NCBI RefSeq assembly: GCF_018408855.1
Contig: NZ_AP024322.1
Coordinates: 434,001-498,000, forward strand
Direction of reading: 5' to 3'
DNA length: 64,000 nucleotides
From: Caballeronia sp. NK8
GTDB taxonomy: Bacteria; Pseudomonadota; Gammaproteobacteria; Burkholderiales; Burkholderiaceae
Under the pieces are notes generated by a model. It did not search any database and was not told the origin of the DNA. It saw only the letters and a program-made list of their open reading frames with translations. The position numbers and the translations under genes were made by a program. This document shows, in pieces, positions 36,452 through 44,652 of this stretch (the stretch's first letter is position 1; every line of letters starts with the position of its first letter).

Positions 36452-36952
36452 TTGAAGAAAAATTCGGTGGACAAGCAAGCCGACTCCGTTGGAGGTTCCG
36501 TCGAAGGAGACTTAGACGCTTCGGTTGTCGATGACGAGGCAAGACCATCGCAGGCCATCATCATAGACATATTTGACGGCCAAGTGCCCGACGACACTGA
36601 TGGTTCGAAGCGCCTCTGCAGCCTTGAAGGCGGCGTCCACAAGTTCGTCGAACCGCGATTGGAAACACTTCAGCAAGTCGCGAAGCTACTTGAAATCAGC
36701 TTCGAGAAATACGCCATGCCGACGCTCTCGGGTGACGCTATAGCCTTCGTCTCAGTACGCGCAGTAGACGGAGTCGTTCCATTTGCGCGAATTGACGGAA
36801 GGGTCGACAACGGCTACCGCTATGCGAGCCTCCAATTTGCCGATGGTTCTAGCCAGACCAGCCGGCCTGAGGTGGTCAGCCCTCACGACGATGTAACGGT
36901 TTTGATTCATCGCATCGTCGCACATGCGCAAACGCGGGCTTCGAATGGCTGA
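36452..36952 (+). CDS. Hypothetical acidic protein
   Basis: 166 residues from TTG 36452 with GGAGG 6 bases upstream. The acidic, low-complexity N-terminal 60 residues are followed by a compact beta-rich part (AIAFVSVRAVDGVVPFARID; NGYRYASLQFADGSS). No recognised domain. The same-strand spacing of 30 bases after the 365-residue gene suggests one operon. Confidence 0.55.
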   Translation: MKKNSVDKQADSVGGSVEGDLDASVVDDEARPSQAIIIDIFDGQVPDDTDGSKRLCSLEGGVHKFVEPRLETLQQVAKLLEISFEKYAMPTLSGDAIAFVSVRAVDGVVPFARIDGRVDNGYRYASLQFADGSSQTSRPEVVSPHDDVTVLIHRIVAHAQTRASNG

Positions 36953-37090
36953 TGTTTCAAGTGATTTGCAATGCGACGATTCGGGCTATGTACGTTGCTT
37001 CTGACCTAGTGAGCGTGCGACACGACTACCAGGTTTCCCGACACAGCTTCTCGGAGGTGTCTTCGTGCGTTCACCCCTACGGAAGACGGC

Positions 37091-37648
37091 ATGTTGACAG
37101 GAATGTCAGGCCCTTCTTTCGAAATTCCGCCGCCGCGGCAGCTCGGTGGACAAGTGCTCTATTGCGACTACGATGCAGTTTTGCATCCGCAGTCCGTCTA
37201 CGTGAAGCGGCGGGTCGGGCCTTTTCTATCGAATGCGCCAGGCCATCGGCTATTCGAGCACGTGGCGTTGCTCGAGGAGGTTCTGACTCCGTATCCCCAC
37301 GTGCGCATCGTGTTGTCGACGTCTTGGGTTCGTCGATATCGAGGAAGCATCGCCCGAGTGACCAAGCAGTTCACACCTAGCTTACGGGCGAGAGTCATCG
37401 GTGCGACTTATCACAGTCGGATGGACGATACTTCATTTGCAGGCGCGGCTCGAGGCATGCAAGTTTGGAGCGATGTCCTTCGACGCCGGCCTAGTGCGTG
37501 GCTCGCAATTGATGACGACGACCAGGGGTGGCCAGCCTGGTGTCATGACAGGCTGGTGAAAACGGACTTAATGCTCGGAATTAGTGAACCCGGGGTGCTC
37601 GCAGAGCTTCAATCAAAGCTCCGGTCGACCTTTGGACGGAAGGCATGA
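37091..37648 (+). CDS. HAD-like protein of the Swiss-army-knife RNA-repair type
   Basis: 185 residues. HAD pattern: VLYCDYDAVLHP (about 22) as motif I, VRIVLSTSWVRRY (about 68) as motif II, and WLAIDDDDQGWP (about 136) as motif III. This spacing fits the small HAD domain found in Swiss-army-knife RNA repair proteins, so a nucleotide or RNA-end phosphatase is possible. Its TGA overlaps the ATG of the following broken frame (ATGA). Confidence 0.7.
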   Translation: MLTGMSGPSFEIPPPRQLGGQVLYCDYDAVLHPQSVYVKRRVGPFLSNAPGHRLFEHVALLEEVLTPYPHVRIVLSTSWVRRYRGSIARVTKQFTPSLRARVIGATYHSRMDDTSFAGAARGMQVWSDVLRRRPSAWLAIDDDDQGWPAWCHDRLVKTDLMLGISEPGVLAELQSKLRSTFGRKA

Positions 37649-37871
37649 CAATCAAGCACACCGAAATCGCTGTCTTCGCTTACATCGATGGGCAGTGGCG
37701 GCCGTGTGGGCGAATTGTCCTTGGCGAAGACGATGTGAACCTTGTGTCGTCCACCTGGCGGTGGCCTTTGACGCATCCGGGGTAGAAGAGACGGATATGG
37801 GGACGGTGGCCCCAGCGTTTCGCGGCATCGATGACATCGCGAGTGAAGAATTGTGCCGCACGCTGCCATAA
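37645..37871 (+). pseudogene. Broken small gene, possible HipA N-terminal remnant
   Basis: From ATG 37645 the frame reads TEIAVFAYIDGQWRPCGRIV, similar to the first strands of some HipA-family kinases, and stops after 47 codons at TAG. A second frame over the following bases (to TAA 37871) reads plausibly as HLAVAFDASGVEETDMG and GIDDIASEELCRTLP, suggesting a frameshift near 37755. No kinase domain follows. It may be a decayed toxin or an unrelated small gene. Confidence 0.35.
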
Positions 37872-37979
37872 ACATGCCGGCCGCTTCGGTACGTGCCTGT
37901 CCTCGGAAAGCCCTGGCTGTGCTTGACGTTATGGCCGTTCGCGGGGAAATCGGGGGGGGGTGGACACCGGCGACGAAAC

Positions 37980-38020
37980 AGCCGCTATGCGGATAAAGCG
38001 GAGATATCCGCATAGCGGCT
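37980..38020. repeat. Perfect 16-bp inverted repeat, candidate operator
   Basis: AGCCGCTATGCGGATA (37980-37995), spacer AAGCGGAGA, TATCCGCATAGCGGCT (38005-38020). Each arm also holds a small palindrome, CCGC-TAT-GCGG, and the inner ends give GGATA...TATCC, the HipB recognition pentamer in inverted order. It lies 23 bases before the XRE gene and probably binds its product. A run of nine G residues stands at 37952-37960. Confidence 0.75.
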
Positions 38021-38043
38021 AAATTGACAATAACCGGATATAT

Positions 38044-38307
38044 ATGTCTGCCCCTCTCTTCTCTCAGCGTCTCGTGACTGCACCGCAACTCGGCCAGCCC
38101 CTCCGTACTCAACGCGAATCGCGAAAGCTAACACAGTCACAAATCGCGCAGCGCGTAGCCTGTAGTCAAAACCGCGTCTCGTGGCTGGAAAAGCATCCAG
38201 AGGACCTGAGCTTCAGGCAGCTTCTGAGTTGGTGCGCAGCTCTCGGCCTTGAGTTGCACCTGCAGTTGCCGGACCCGGCCGAGTCGAAGAGCATATCCGA
38301 ATGGTAA
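38044..38307 (+). CDS. HipB-like XRE regulator/antitoxin
   Basis: 87 residues with HTH at about 27-62 (LTQSQIAQRVACSQNRVSWL) and the C-terminal pattern SFRQLLSWCAALGLELHLQL typical of HipB-type antitoxins, which is a beta strand for dimerisation. Its stop overlaps the next gene's start by 7 bases. No HipA kinase follows. Confidence 0.8.
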   Translation: MSAPLFSQRLVTAPQLGQPLRTQRESRKLTQSQIAQRVACSQNRVSWLEKHPEDLSFRQLLSWCAALGLELHLQLPDPAESKSISEW

Positions 38308-38768
38308 GGGCAAGTTCCTCCACTCGCACACGCAAGTCTACGGTGGAGCAGCGAGTGTTGCGTTCACTTCGCCGGCGTTCCGACGTCGTGGTTCTCCGCT
38401 CAGACCTCATGAAGCTTGGAGGAAAATCGCAACTTACTCGCGTACTAGCGAAGCTCGTCACCTCTCGCACGCTCATTCGGGTCGGCCATGGCATTTACTG
38501 CAAGACGCGGCAAAATCGATTCACCGGTCGGCTTGCGCCCGCGGCCCCCTTTGAGACCATTGCTGCCGAAGCTTTTCGGCGCTTGGGTGTCGCGGTCAGC
38601 CCGGGCATGCTGGCTCTGGAGTACAACTCTGGTCGGTCCACGCAAGTTCCCATACAGCCAATCGTCAGCACTGGAAAGCGGCGCATTAGCCGGCGCATCG
38701 AAGTCGGAAGCAAAAGGGTGATATATGAGAAGCGCGCCCTCAGAGCGCGAAAGCACGCGGGTGGCTAA
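38301..38768 (+). CDS. AbiEi-like (DUF6088-type) winged-helix protein
   Basis: 155 residues, overlapping the XRE gene by 7 bases. An N-terminal winged helix (STVEQRVLRSLRRR; KLGGKSQLTRVLAKLVTSRT; LIRVGHGIYCKT) is followed by the AbiEi-type antitoxin segment (AEAFRRLGVAVSPGMLALEY, STGKRRISRRIEVG). The family normally represses and counteracts an AbiEii nucleotidyltransferase toxin. None is encoded next to it, and the protein is shorter than typical members at the C-terminus. Confidence 0.7.
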   Translation: MVRASSSTRTRKSTVEQRVLRSLRRRSDVVVLRSDLMKLGGKSQLTRVLAKLVTSRTLIRVGHGIYCKTRQNRFTGRLAPAAPFETIAAEAFRRLGVAVSPGMLALEYNSGRSTQVPIQPIVSTGKRRISRRIEVGSKRVIYEKRALRARKHAGG

Positions 38769-38934
38769 CTGAACCGCTCGAACTAGGGCACGCGCGGCAC
38801 GGCTGCGCAGCTCTTCGTCCTCAATGCCCGCTGCCGCCTCAGCCGGTTCCGTTCACGAATTATGCGCTCGATTTGCGCAGGCGCAGCCGTGGTCTGTGGC
38901 CTTAGGGTAAGAGGGCTCGCCTGCTCACCGTACT

Positions 38935-38952
38935 CAGTATGGAAGAATACTG
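38935..38952. promoter_or_regulatory. Inverted repeat upstream of the NTPase gene
   Basis: CAGTAT-GGAAGA-ATACTG, 65 bases before the ATG of the KAP-like gene. A possible operator; the binding protein is unknown. The 250 bases between 38769 and the gene show no other convincing feature. Confidence 0.4.
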
Positions 38953-39017
38953 GAAATCGGCAGTAACATTGGTCGTTGCGCTACGCCGCTGTTGCTCCGC
39001 TACCAGTGAGGTCCCTC

Positions 39018-40838
39018 ATGAGGCACGACGAAGCCTTGAAGGCGCTCCTTAGGTACTTACAGGACAAAAAAAGATATCCCGTGGTCGGACTGAAGGGTCA
39101 CTGGGGCAGTGGAAAGACCTATCTCTGGAAGGCGGCCGAACAGGCTCTGCATTCGAGTGCTCCGATGGCAGAAGTTTCGAGGGGAGAGGTTGCTCAAAAA
39201 GCTTTCGACTCGCCACCTCGGGTTCCGGCCTTGTACTGCTCGCTTTTCGGCCTTGGCAGCATCGAGGAAATTCGCAGCAAGTTATTGACATCGCATCTAC
39301 GCACTGCAGCACCTCGCGCTGCGGTGGTGCATGAGCAGTGGGGCAAGCTCAAGGACAAGCTCGGCCTCCTGTGGAACGCTGGCGGAGGCATCGGGAAGGC
39401 CGCTGGCGGTGCGGTGGACCTCGTGACGAGCGCCGCATCGGAAAGATACATGGACATTGTGCTCCAGGACAGGCTTGTGGTGCTTGACGACCTTGAGCGC
39501 AGAAGCATGTCACTAAGCATCATCGAAATCCTTGGATTTATCGAGTCGCTCAAAGCAGAAAACTGTCAAGTGCTAGTCATCTTCAACGAGGAGAAAATTC
39601 CCGATGAAGAATCTCGAAAGGCGCTTGCGTCGTTTCGCGAGAAGGTTTTCGACGTTGAAATTAGGTTGGCGACAGAGCCAGTAGAAGTTTTCTGTATCGC
39701 GGCCAAAGCTTACAACGGCTCGGATTTGGAGCCGTTTTCTCTCAGAGAAGATTTTCTTGAGGCGAGAATCACGAATATCAGAATCGCAAAGCGCGCAATC
39801 GATATCTTCGCCGATGTAGACCGAATTGCTGCAGCCGTGGGCGACGGCAACGATTGGTGGACCGTTAGGCCAATCTACGCGCGCGCAGTGGCGACCGCGA
39901 CAAACTTGTTTTATGAAGGAGAGGCGGACGGCCCGGCGCTGAAGGAATTGCTGCAGGCCATGCGCGCTGAGCATCCGGCGGTTTCTGACGCCCGAGTTCT
40001 AAGGTACTTCCCCAATGCCGAATATGAATTTGTGGAAGCAGTCGCGCAGCACTTAGAAACGGGTGCGTTGCCCGAGGCGGCCTATCGGAACGCCATCATG
40101 CTGGCCGTTTCCCGCGTAGGTCGGCGAATCGCTGACGAGACAGTCCGCGCCTGGATACGCTCGTGCTCGGACCCGACCACGAAAACGTACGACCTCACGC
40201 TCGAAATTACCAAGATACACCTACAAATTCCGTTGTTGAGTCCGGAAGTCCTTTCTGATTTCGTCTGCGCAGCCCGCACGGTAACAGATAAGCAGAATGT
40301 GCTCGAAGCACTTGCGATGGCTAGGCCCTTTGTCGAACTTCCGCCCGGCGTCGACGCCGCCGCGAAAGGAGAATGCGACGAACGTCAATTGTGGTGCGCA
40401 ATCGGCGCTTTTCTGAAGGTCGATACATGGCACGAAGACAACGACACCCGTTCGCCCTTCGACCCGCTCTGGGTGTTTTATGTGAGCGACAATCTCACGC
40501 AGTATGAGATTCTTGTCATCTTCATGACGGCTAGTGTCGATGCTTACTTCCATTTACTCATGGCCCCGAGCGAAGGAGAGCCAAATTTTCCAACGATGTT
40601 GGTGTTTTTGAAGAAATGGGCAGACGAGCGGGTCGGAGCGGGCGCAACTAACCTCGGGCGCGCTCTGGTGCGCGTGCGAGCACTGGGCACCCGACGCGCC
40701 CAACTCATCGAGGAATATCTGTCCGCAAGCGACGCGCGGGAGGTCATTGCTTCCATCACCGACGGTCAGCTAGGAGCAGCGCAAAGTTTGGACGAAGGTT
40801 CTCAGCGAGGACCCAGCGCGGAACTCCGCTCGCCTTGA
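39018..40838 (+). CDS. KAP-like P-loop NTPase
   Basis: 606 residues from ATG 39018 (GTGAGG upstream). N-terminal Walker A GHWGSGKTYLW (about 28), Walker B RLVVLDDLERR (about 154) with the extra aspartate of the KAP/STAND group, and a possible sensor at VLVIFNEEKIP (about 190). There is a Gly-rich segment before Walker B (GGGIGKAAGGAVDLV) which could be a membrane insertion, as in KAP NTPases. The C-terminal 350 residues are helical without a known effector. KAP-type ATPases occur in anti-phage systems. The next gene starts 0 bases after its stop. Confidence 0.75.
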   Translation: MRHDEALKALLRYLQDKKRYPVVGLKGHWGSGKTYLWKAAEQALHSSAPMAEVSRGEVAQKAFDSPPRVPALYCSLFGLGSIEEIRSKLLTSHLRTAAPRAAVVHEQWGKLKDKLGLLWNAGGGIGKAAGGAVDLVTSAASERYMDIVLQDRLVVLDDLERRSMSLSIIEILGFIESLKAENCQVLVIFNEEKIPDEESRKALASFREKVFDVEIRLATEPVEVFCIAAKAYNGSDLEPFSLREDFLEARITNIRIAKRAIDIFADVDRIAAAVGDGNDWWTVRPIYARAVATATNLFYEGEADGPALKELLQAMRAEHPAVSDARVLRYFPNAEYEFVEAVAQHLETGALPEAAYRNAIMLAVSRVGRRIADETVRAWIRSCSDPTTKTYDLTLEITKIHLQIPLLSPEVLSDFVCAARTVTDKQNVLEALAMARPFVELPPGVDAAAKGECDERQLWCAIGAFLKVDTWHEDNDTRSPFDPLWVFYVSDNLTQYEILVIFMTASVDAYFHLLMAPSEGEPNFPTMLVFLKKWADERVGAGATNLGRALVRVRALGTRRAQLIEEYLSASDAREVIASITDGQLGAAQSLDEGSQRGPSAELRSP

Positions 40839-41192
40839 ATGGCGGCTGAGCAAACCCGTCGCAGCATGAAGGCCAACAGCGCCGGGGTCGGCAAAAGGAA
40901 CGGAGATGTTGAGGAACGCACGCGGCATCTCGAAATCCGGAAGAGAGTGTTTCGAGCGTCAAGCATCGTCAAGAAGGCAGCGGACAAAGACGTCGCATCC
41001 GGCCGAGTCTTCCAAGTCGAGTTGAGGTCAAAGCCCTACTATCCAGCATTTTTCCTTTCGAACATAATTGACCGTAGGATGCTTGCGAGAGTCGTGCGTC
41101 GCTTGAGGGATACAGTTGGATGGAGCAAGTGGGACTCTTTCACTCCCCCGATTGAGTCGCTTGGCGGGTCTATGCCGTTGGGACTTCTCTGA
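40839..41192 (+). CDS. Small basic protein coupled to the KAP-like NTPase
   Basis: 117 residues; ATG follows the NTPase stop directly (TGA ATG), implying translational coupling. The N-terminal 60 residues are strongly basic (RTRHLEIRKRVFRASSIVKK) and could bind nucleic acid; the C-terminal part is mixed (YYPAFFLSNIIDRRML). No domain recognised. It may be the effector or adaptor of the NTPase. Confidence 0.6.
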   Translation: MAAEQTRRSMKANSAGVGKRNGDVEERTRHLEIRKRVFRASSIVKKAADKDVASGRVFQVELRSKPYYPAFFLSNIIDRRMLARVVRRLRDTVGWSKWDSFTPPIESLGGSMPLGLL

Positions 41193-41240
41193 GTGAACGA
41201 GGTGACGAGCGTGCTGAAGGCCGCTGAACTCTTCGCAGAA

Positions 41241-41272
41241 AAGAAGCCCGCGTGAAGCGGGCTTCTTTTAAC
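41241..41272. terminator. Bidirectional terminator
   Basis: AAGAAGCCCGC, GTGAA, GCGGGCTTCTT then TTAA. It lies between the convergent 117-residue gene and the HU gene and can serve both. Confidence 0.85.
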
Positions 41273-41285
41273 GACGCCTGATTAC

Positions 41286-41708
41286 TTACACCGCCGCGTC
41301 CTTCAGTTTCTTAAGCGCACGCACTTTCAGCTTGACCGAGGCCGGCTTGGCATCAAACCACCTATCCTGACCCGTGAACGGGTCTTTGCCGAAACGCCGC
41401 TTCTTTGCTTCCACTTTCTGCACGTTGATTTTCAGCAGGCCCGACAGCGTGAATTCACCGAGGCCCTTCTTATGAACAGAGCCCAGAATCGTGTCTTCAA
41501 GAGCTGCCAGCACTGCCTTCACCTGCTTCGGTTCGACGCCTGCCTGTTCTGCGACATACGTGGTCAGCGATGCCTTAGTGAACTGGTCTTTCACCGGCTT
41601 GAGCGTTGCACCGGCAGTTGCTACCTTCTTCGCCGGCGCTGCTGCCTTTTTCGTTGCGGTCTTGGTTGCAGCCTTCTTGGCTGCAGATTTCGCCGTCTTC
41701 GTTGCCAT
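41286..41708 (-). CDS. HU-type DNA-binding protein with Lys/Ala tail
   Basis: 140 residues from ATG 41708. The N-terminal 40 residues are an AAK-type tail (KTAKSAAKKAATKTATKKAA) like eukaryotic H1 and the tailed HU proteins of some Betaproteobacteria. The HU fold follows: LTTYVAEQAGVEPKQVKAVL, GEFTLSGLLKINV, KRRFGKDPFTGQ. The arm tip has GKDPFTGQ in place of the usual GRNPQTGE. It is probably a nucleoid protein of the island, and could silence or shape it. Confidence 0.88.
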   Translation of the reverse strand: MATKTAKSAAKKAATKTATKKAAAPAKKVATAGATLKPVKDQFTKASLTTYVAEQAGVEPKQVKAVLAALEDTILGSVHKKGLGEFTLSGLLKINVQKVEAKKRRFGKDPFTGQDRWFDAKPASVKLKVRALKKLKDAAV

Positions 41709-41997
41709 GTGCATCCTCATTGTCGTAGATTGAGAGACGCTTAAGACGAAGCACCCCGCAGCGCCGAGCGCTCGGCACATGCGCCGTCGTAAGCTGTCGG
41801 CTAGCGTAGCAACGGTTTATCTGGTGCGCAATCGGAAAAACGCTTGAAACATGGGCTTTTCTGCGTTTATCTCTCGAATACAACGCCAAAACGTGACGCC
41901 GAGAAGCAGAGGAGGGTGCGCGACGCAGTTCGACAGGTTTTCGGACCTGCAAAGGCCGCATTGATTGGCATCAGCGTAGGGCAGGCTCGACCTTGAA

Positions 41998-42357
41998 TCA
42001 GCGCTCGTCAAGTAAAATCCGTTCGAGCGCATCAGCACAGTAGTCTCGCGTCCATGCGCATGCGAGTGTTTTCATTGCTCGCGCGACGGGGTCCATCGGT
42101 AGTTCCTCCTCGCAGGCAAGTCCATCGTGCAGAGCTTCCGCGACGCTCTGTGCGCAAGTCAACCGGTCCAACGAGCGGCGAAGCCGTTCGCGCATCTCAT
42201 CTCGTATGCGCAGTTCTCGTGCGACCACTCCAATGTCGCGCATCGCGTCGGTCAGGAGAAGGTCGAGAAGCTTGCCGACCATCGCGGTCGATGCGCATGG
42301 TTGCCGGCGGGTCTCTTCGGAGTGGATTTCGGATTGGCTCATAACGCTTGTAGCCAT
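41998..42357 (-). CDS. Hypothetical helical protein
   Basis: 119 residues; start ATG 42357 or 42342. Strongly helical with many charged residues (RIRDEMRERLRRSLDRL). No membrane segment. No family recognised. The 289 bases between it and the HU gene hold no gene I can support. Confidence 0.5.
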   Translation of the reverse strand: MATSVMSQSEIHSEETRRQPCASTAMVGKLLDLLLTDAMRDIGVVARELRIRDEMRERLRRSLDRLTCAQSVAEALHDGLACEEELPMDPVARAMKTLACAWTRDYCADALERILLDER

Positions 42358-42607
42358 GCCCGTTTATCCGCTGAGTCGTCCGGTAGAGCACGGATGCGTT
42401 CGGTGCTGCGACGAGTAATCGACAATAGGACGACTTGACCGTACGCGCATCCCGAAGGCTTTCGCTGGAGCGTGCGCGGGATGCAACGGTGGGCCTACGC
42501 ATCCATCTCTATGCTGCTAATCTCTTCCAGCAAGGTCCCCCGGCGCGGCGTAGCATCTACAAGACTGCGCGGCTCGGCGCCTGCAAGCGACTTTGAAGGC
42601 AGAACGG

Positions 42608-42844
42608 ATGGAACCAGTGGACCGAAGGGCGGCGGAGGCCGCAGCGATTGCACGTGTCGCCGCAGCCGCACGCGACGTGCAGTCTGCTTCAGGCGCATTG
42701 GAGCAGCATTTCCGCGACGCGGAAGGAGGGCCGGCACCGACCTTGATGTTGGCAAGGCTGGCAGCGGCAATGTCCGAGTTGCAGTCAGCACGCGAAGCGT
42801 TCGACGTGCTGCTTGCGGCGAAAGGGCCGTCGGGAGGCGCCTAG
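42608..42844 (+). CDS. Small helical Ala-rich protein
   Basis: 78 residues from ATG 42608 (an in-frame TTG at 42593 is an alternative). Ala-rich amphipathic helices (EAAAIARVAAAARDVQSASG; LARLAAAMSELQSAREAF), probably a coiled coil. Function unknown. Confidence 0.5.
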   Translation: MEPVDRRAAEAAAIARVAAAARDVQSASGALEQHFRDAEGGPAPTLMLARLAAAMSELQSAREAFDVLLAAKGPSGGA

Positions 42845-43000
42845 AGCGACAATTGGATGCGCGAGCAGCGTGTGCGCTGAGGCGAATCAAATGCAAAGAC
42901 AAGCGTGCTCGTCTCGCATCTCGGTACGCACCGCTCTCTGAAATGCTCCATTTCAACGCGTGGCTTGAAAACGCCAGGCGCTAAGCTCTATATTGTCCGT

Positions 43001-43068
43001 GCGTTCTTGGGTTTTTTGCATGGAGCGCGCCCTCTCTTGTCCCGCCGTTCGCGGCGGGGATTTTTATC
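43001..43068 (+). ncRNA. Candidate small RNA with own promoter and terminator
   Basis: A sigma70-like promoter TTGAAA (42965-42970), 18-base spacer, TATATT (42989-42994) predicts a start near 43001. About 40 bases later comes an excellent terminator: CCCGCCG, TTCG tetraloop, CGGCGGG (43041-43058), then GATTTTT. No reading frame with a ribosome site fits between. It sits in the 242-base space between two hypothetical genes. Confidence 0.5.
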
Positions 43069-43086
43069 AATAGAGCGTGTCCGCGT

Positions 43087-43590
43087 TCAACGTGACGATT
43101 GCGCGAAGGGGTTGATAGGCTGAACCTTCTTCGCGTCTTGGACGCGCTCAAGCATCTGAACCTTGGCCCAATCTGCCGACACTGCTTCCAGCGCCCGCAC
43201 TACGTTTGATTCCAACGGTTGCAGCCCGGCGTCTCCGCTGAAATTTGATTTGAACGCAGTGTGGAAGCCATATTGAAGAAGGCCAGAGACCTCTTGTATA
43301 CGCTCCGGTGTACCGGAATCCGCGAACATCACAGACTTGCTCGAGAACGGGTCGTAGTAGATGACGTTCGGATGGTCGGCATTCACTGCGACCTTGGGTT
43401 CGTCGCTCACGAGTAGTGAGCCGACTAACTGCACGGCTCCTTTCATGCCCTTAGGGGTTTTGAAGACCCAGACACGACTTGGCAGCCTCGCTTTGAGTTC
43501 AAGAATCTTGGGGCTGTTAAAAGCGAAGTAGCCGACGCGACCGCTTTTCAAGTCTTGCTCGAGTTTTTGCCAGTAGTAAAAAATATCCAT
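43087..43590 (-). CDS. Hypothetical protein
   Basis: 167 residues from ATG 43590 (MDIFYYWQKLEQDL). The first half is beta-rich and contains RVWVFKTPKGMKGAVQLVGS, which has the feel of a PUA/EVE-like barrel, but key residues are not clear. The second half is helical. It stands alone. Function unknown. Confidence 0.55.
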   Translation of the reverse strand: MDIFYYWQKLEQDLKSGRVGYFAFNSPKILELKARLPSRVWVFKTPKGMKGAVQLVGSLLVSDEPKVAVNADHPNVIYYDPFSSKSVMFADSGTPERIQEVSGLLQYGFHTAFKSNFSGDAGLQPLESNVVRALEAVSADWAKVQMLERVQDAKKVQPINPFAQSSR

Positions 43591-44015
43591 TCCTTGCCCG
43601 TCCACCCTCGTCGGTTGTAGTCATATGCGACGACGTAATGGTACCAATTGCGTGCTGCGAGTCCGAAGAGGAGATTTCAGATTCGTCGCGCATACCCCGT
43701 ACTTATCGTGAGTGACCGGGTCCCGGCGATTAGCATGGTTGGGCGCCTCTCTGTCCGACAGACATGGCCGGAATGTTTCAACGTGACCAACAGAAGCTTT
43801 GTCGTGTGTCGCAATCAATCACACACGTCGACGCCGCGACTTGACATCCTAAAAAGGAGAAATCCAGAATTGTTCCAAGTAAACATAAAGTTAGGCCGTC
43901 GGTAGTGTCGGAGCTGTGCTTGGCACAGAACGTGGATATGGTTAAGCGAGCGAAAATTCGAACCGCTCAATCAAAATCCGTCCCTTGCCCCACACCACTT
44001 TTAGGGTGAATCGAA
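43591..44015. other. Intergenic, little seen
   Basis: There are 425 bases with no long coding frame. A TTGACA at 43841 and an AAGGAG at 43853 followed by an 11-codon TTG frame are visible, but I see no complete promoter. Low coding potential. Confidence 0.35.
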
Positions 44016-44207
44016 ATGAGCACACTGACTATTGTTGACCTGCATCACGAGGAAGAACTGTCTCGTACTGAGATGGCCCGCGTTGTCGGTGGGCATGATG
44101 TGGAAAAAGAAAAAGCGCTCGTTGAACTCTACGGCGTTATCAACTCGATGAACACTTTGGAGAACACGCCCGACCCGGCTCCAGGTCACGTGTCGATGAA
44201 ACTGTAA
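44016..44207 (+). CDS. Small peptide with double-glycine leader
   Basis: 63 residues; AGGGTGA lies 6 bases before ATG 44016. Residues 15-26 read LSRTEMARVVGG, matching the double-glycine leader rule L-S-x-x-E-M/L-x-x-V/I-x-G-G position by position. Cutting after Gly26 gives a 37-residue core with no cysteine, starting HDVEKEKALVELYG. Such leaders direct export and cleavage by C39-peptidase ABC transporters (bacteriocins, pheromones) or occur in RiPP precursors. No transporter or modifying enzyme is within the window. Confidence 0.65.
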   Translation: MSTLTIVDLHHEEELSRTEMARVVGGHDVEKEKALVELYGVINSMNTLENTPDPAPGHVSMKL

Positions 44208-44379
44208 CTATCGAACCTTGAGAAGGCATGGGCCTATTTCTTCGAGGAAATGCGTCCCGCGTGGCGTAGCGTCTGCACCGCTACGTCACGTGGCGCTTGC
44301 ACGCGAAGTTGCACGGCGAAGGCATGAACCCGGGGAAAAACATGAAACCGGCAAATTTAGGAACCGATGGCCTTTGTGG

Positions 44380-44652
44380 CTAGTCCTCAAACGGGTTGCT
44401 AGCGTCTTTCGTTTCGGTACTGAGGTTGTACTCCGCGCGCGCAGCTTTGAGCACGCGCTCGATGTCACGCTCGAAGCCGACTGCGTTCCCGAAGTTGGTC
44501 ATGTTCCAGTTGCAGCCTGTTTTATCCGGCTCTTGCAACAGGGGCCGCGGCACACGAATCTTCACTCCATCCTCGACGACTTCTTGCAGTCGATGAATTC
44601 GACGGTCGACCTCTTGCTGAAGCCGCGAAGCATTAAGCGTCTTGCGTATCAC
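44380..44652 (-). CDS. Hypothetical protein
   Basis: 90 residues from GTG 44652 with AGGAGA 5 bases upstream. N-terminal helices (SRLQQEVDRRIHRLQEVVED) then a motif region KTGCNWNMTNFGNAVGFERD. No known domain; it looks like a genuine small gene because of the ribosome site and even composition. Confidence 0.6.
   Translation of the reverse strand: MIRKTLNASRLQQEVDRRIHRLQEVVEDGVKIRVPRPLLQEPDKTGCNWNMTNFGNAVGFERDIERVLKAARAEYNLSTETKDASNPFED

Noticed and set aside
38764..38990. A minus-strand frame of about 65 codons upstream of the NTPase gene (RIIRERNRLRRQRALRTK)
   Set aside because: It has no start codon or ribosome site and ends in low-quality basic sequence.
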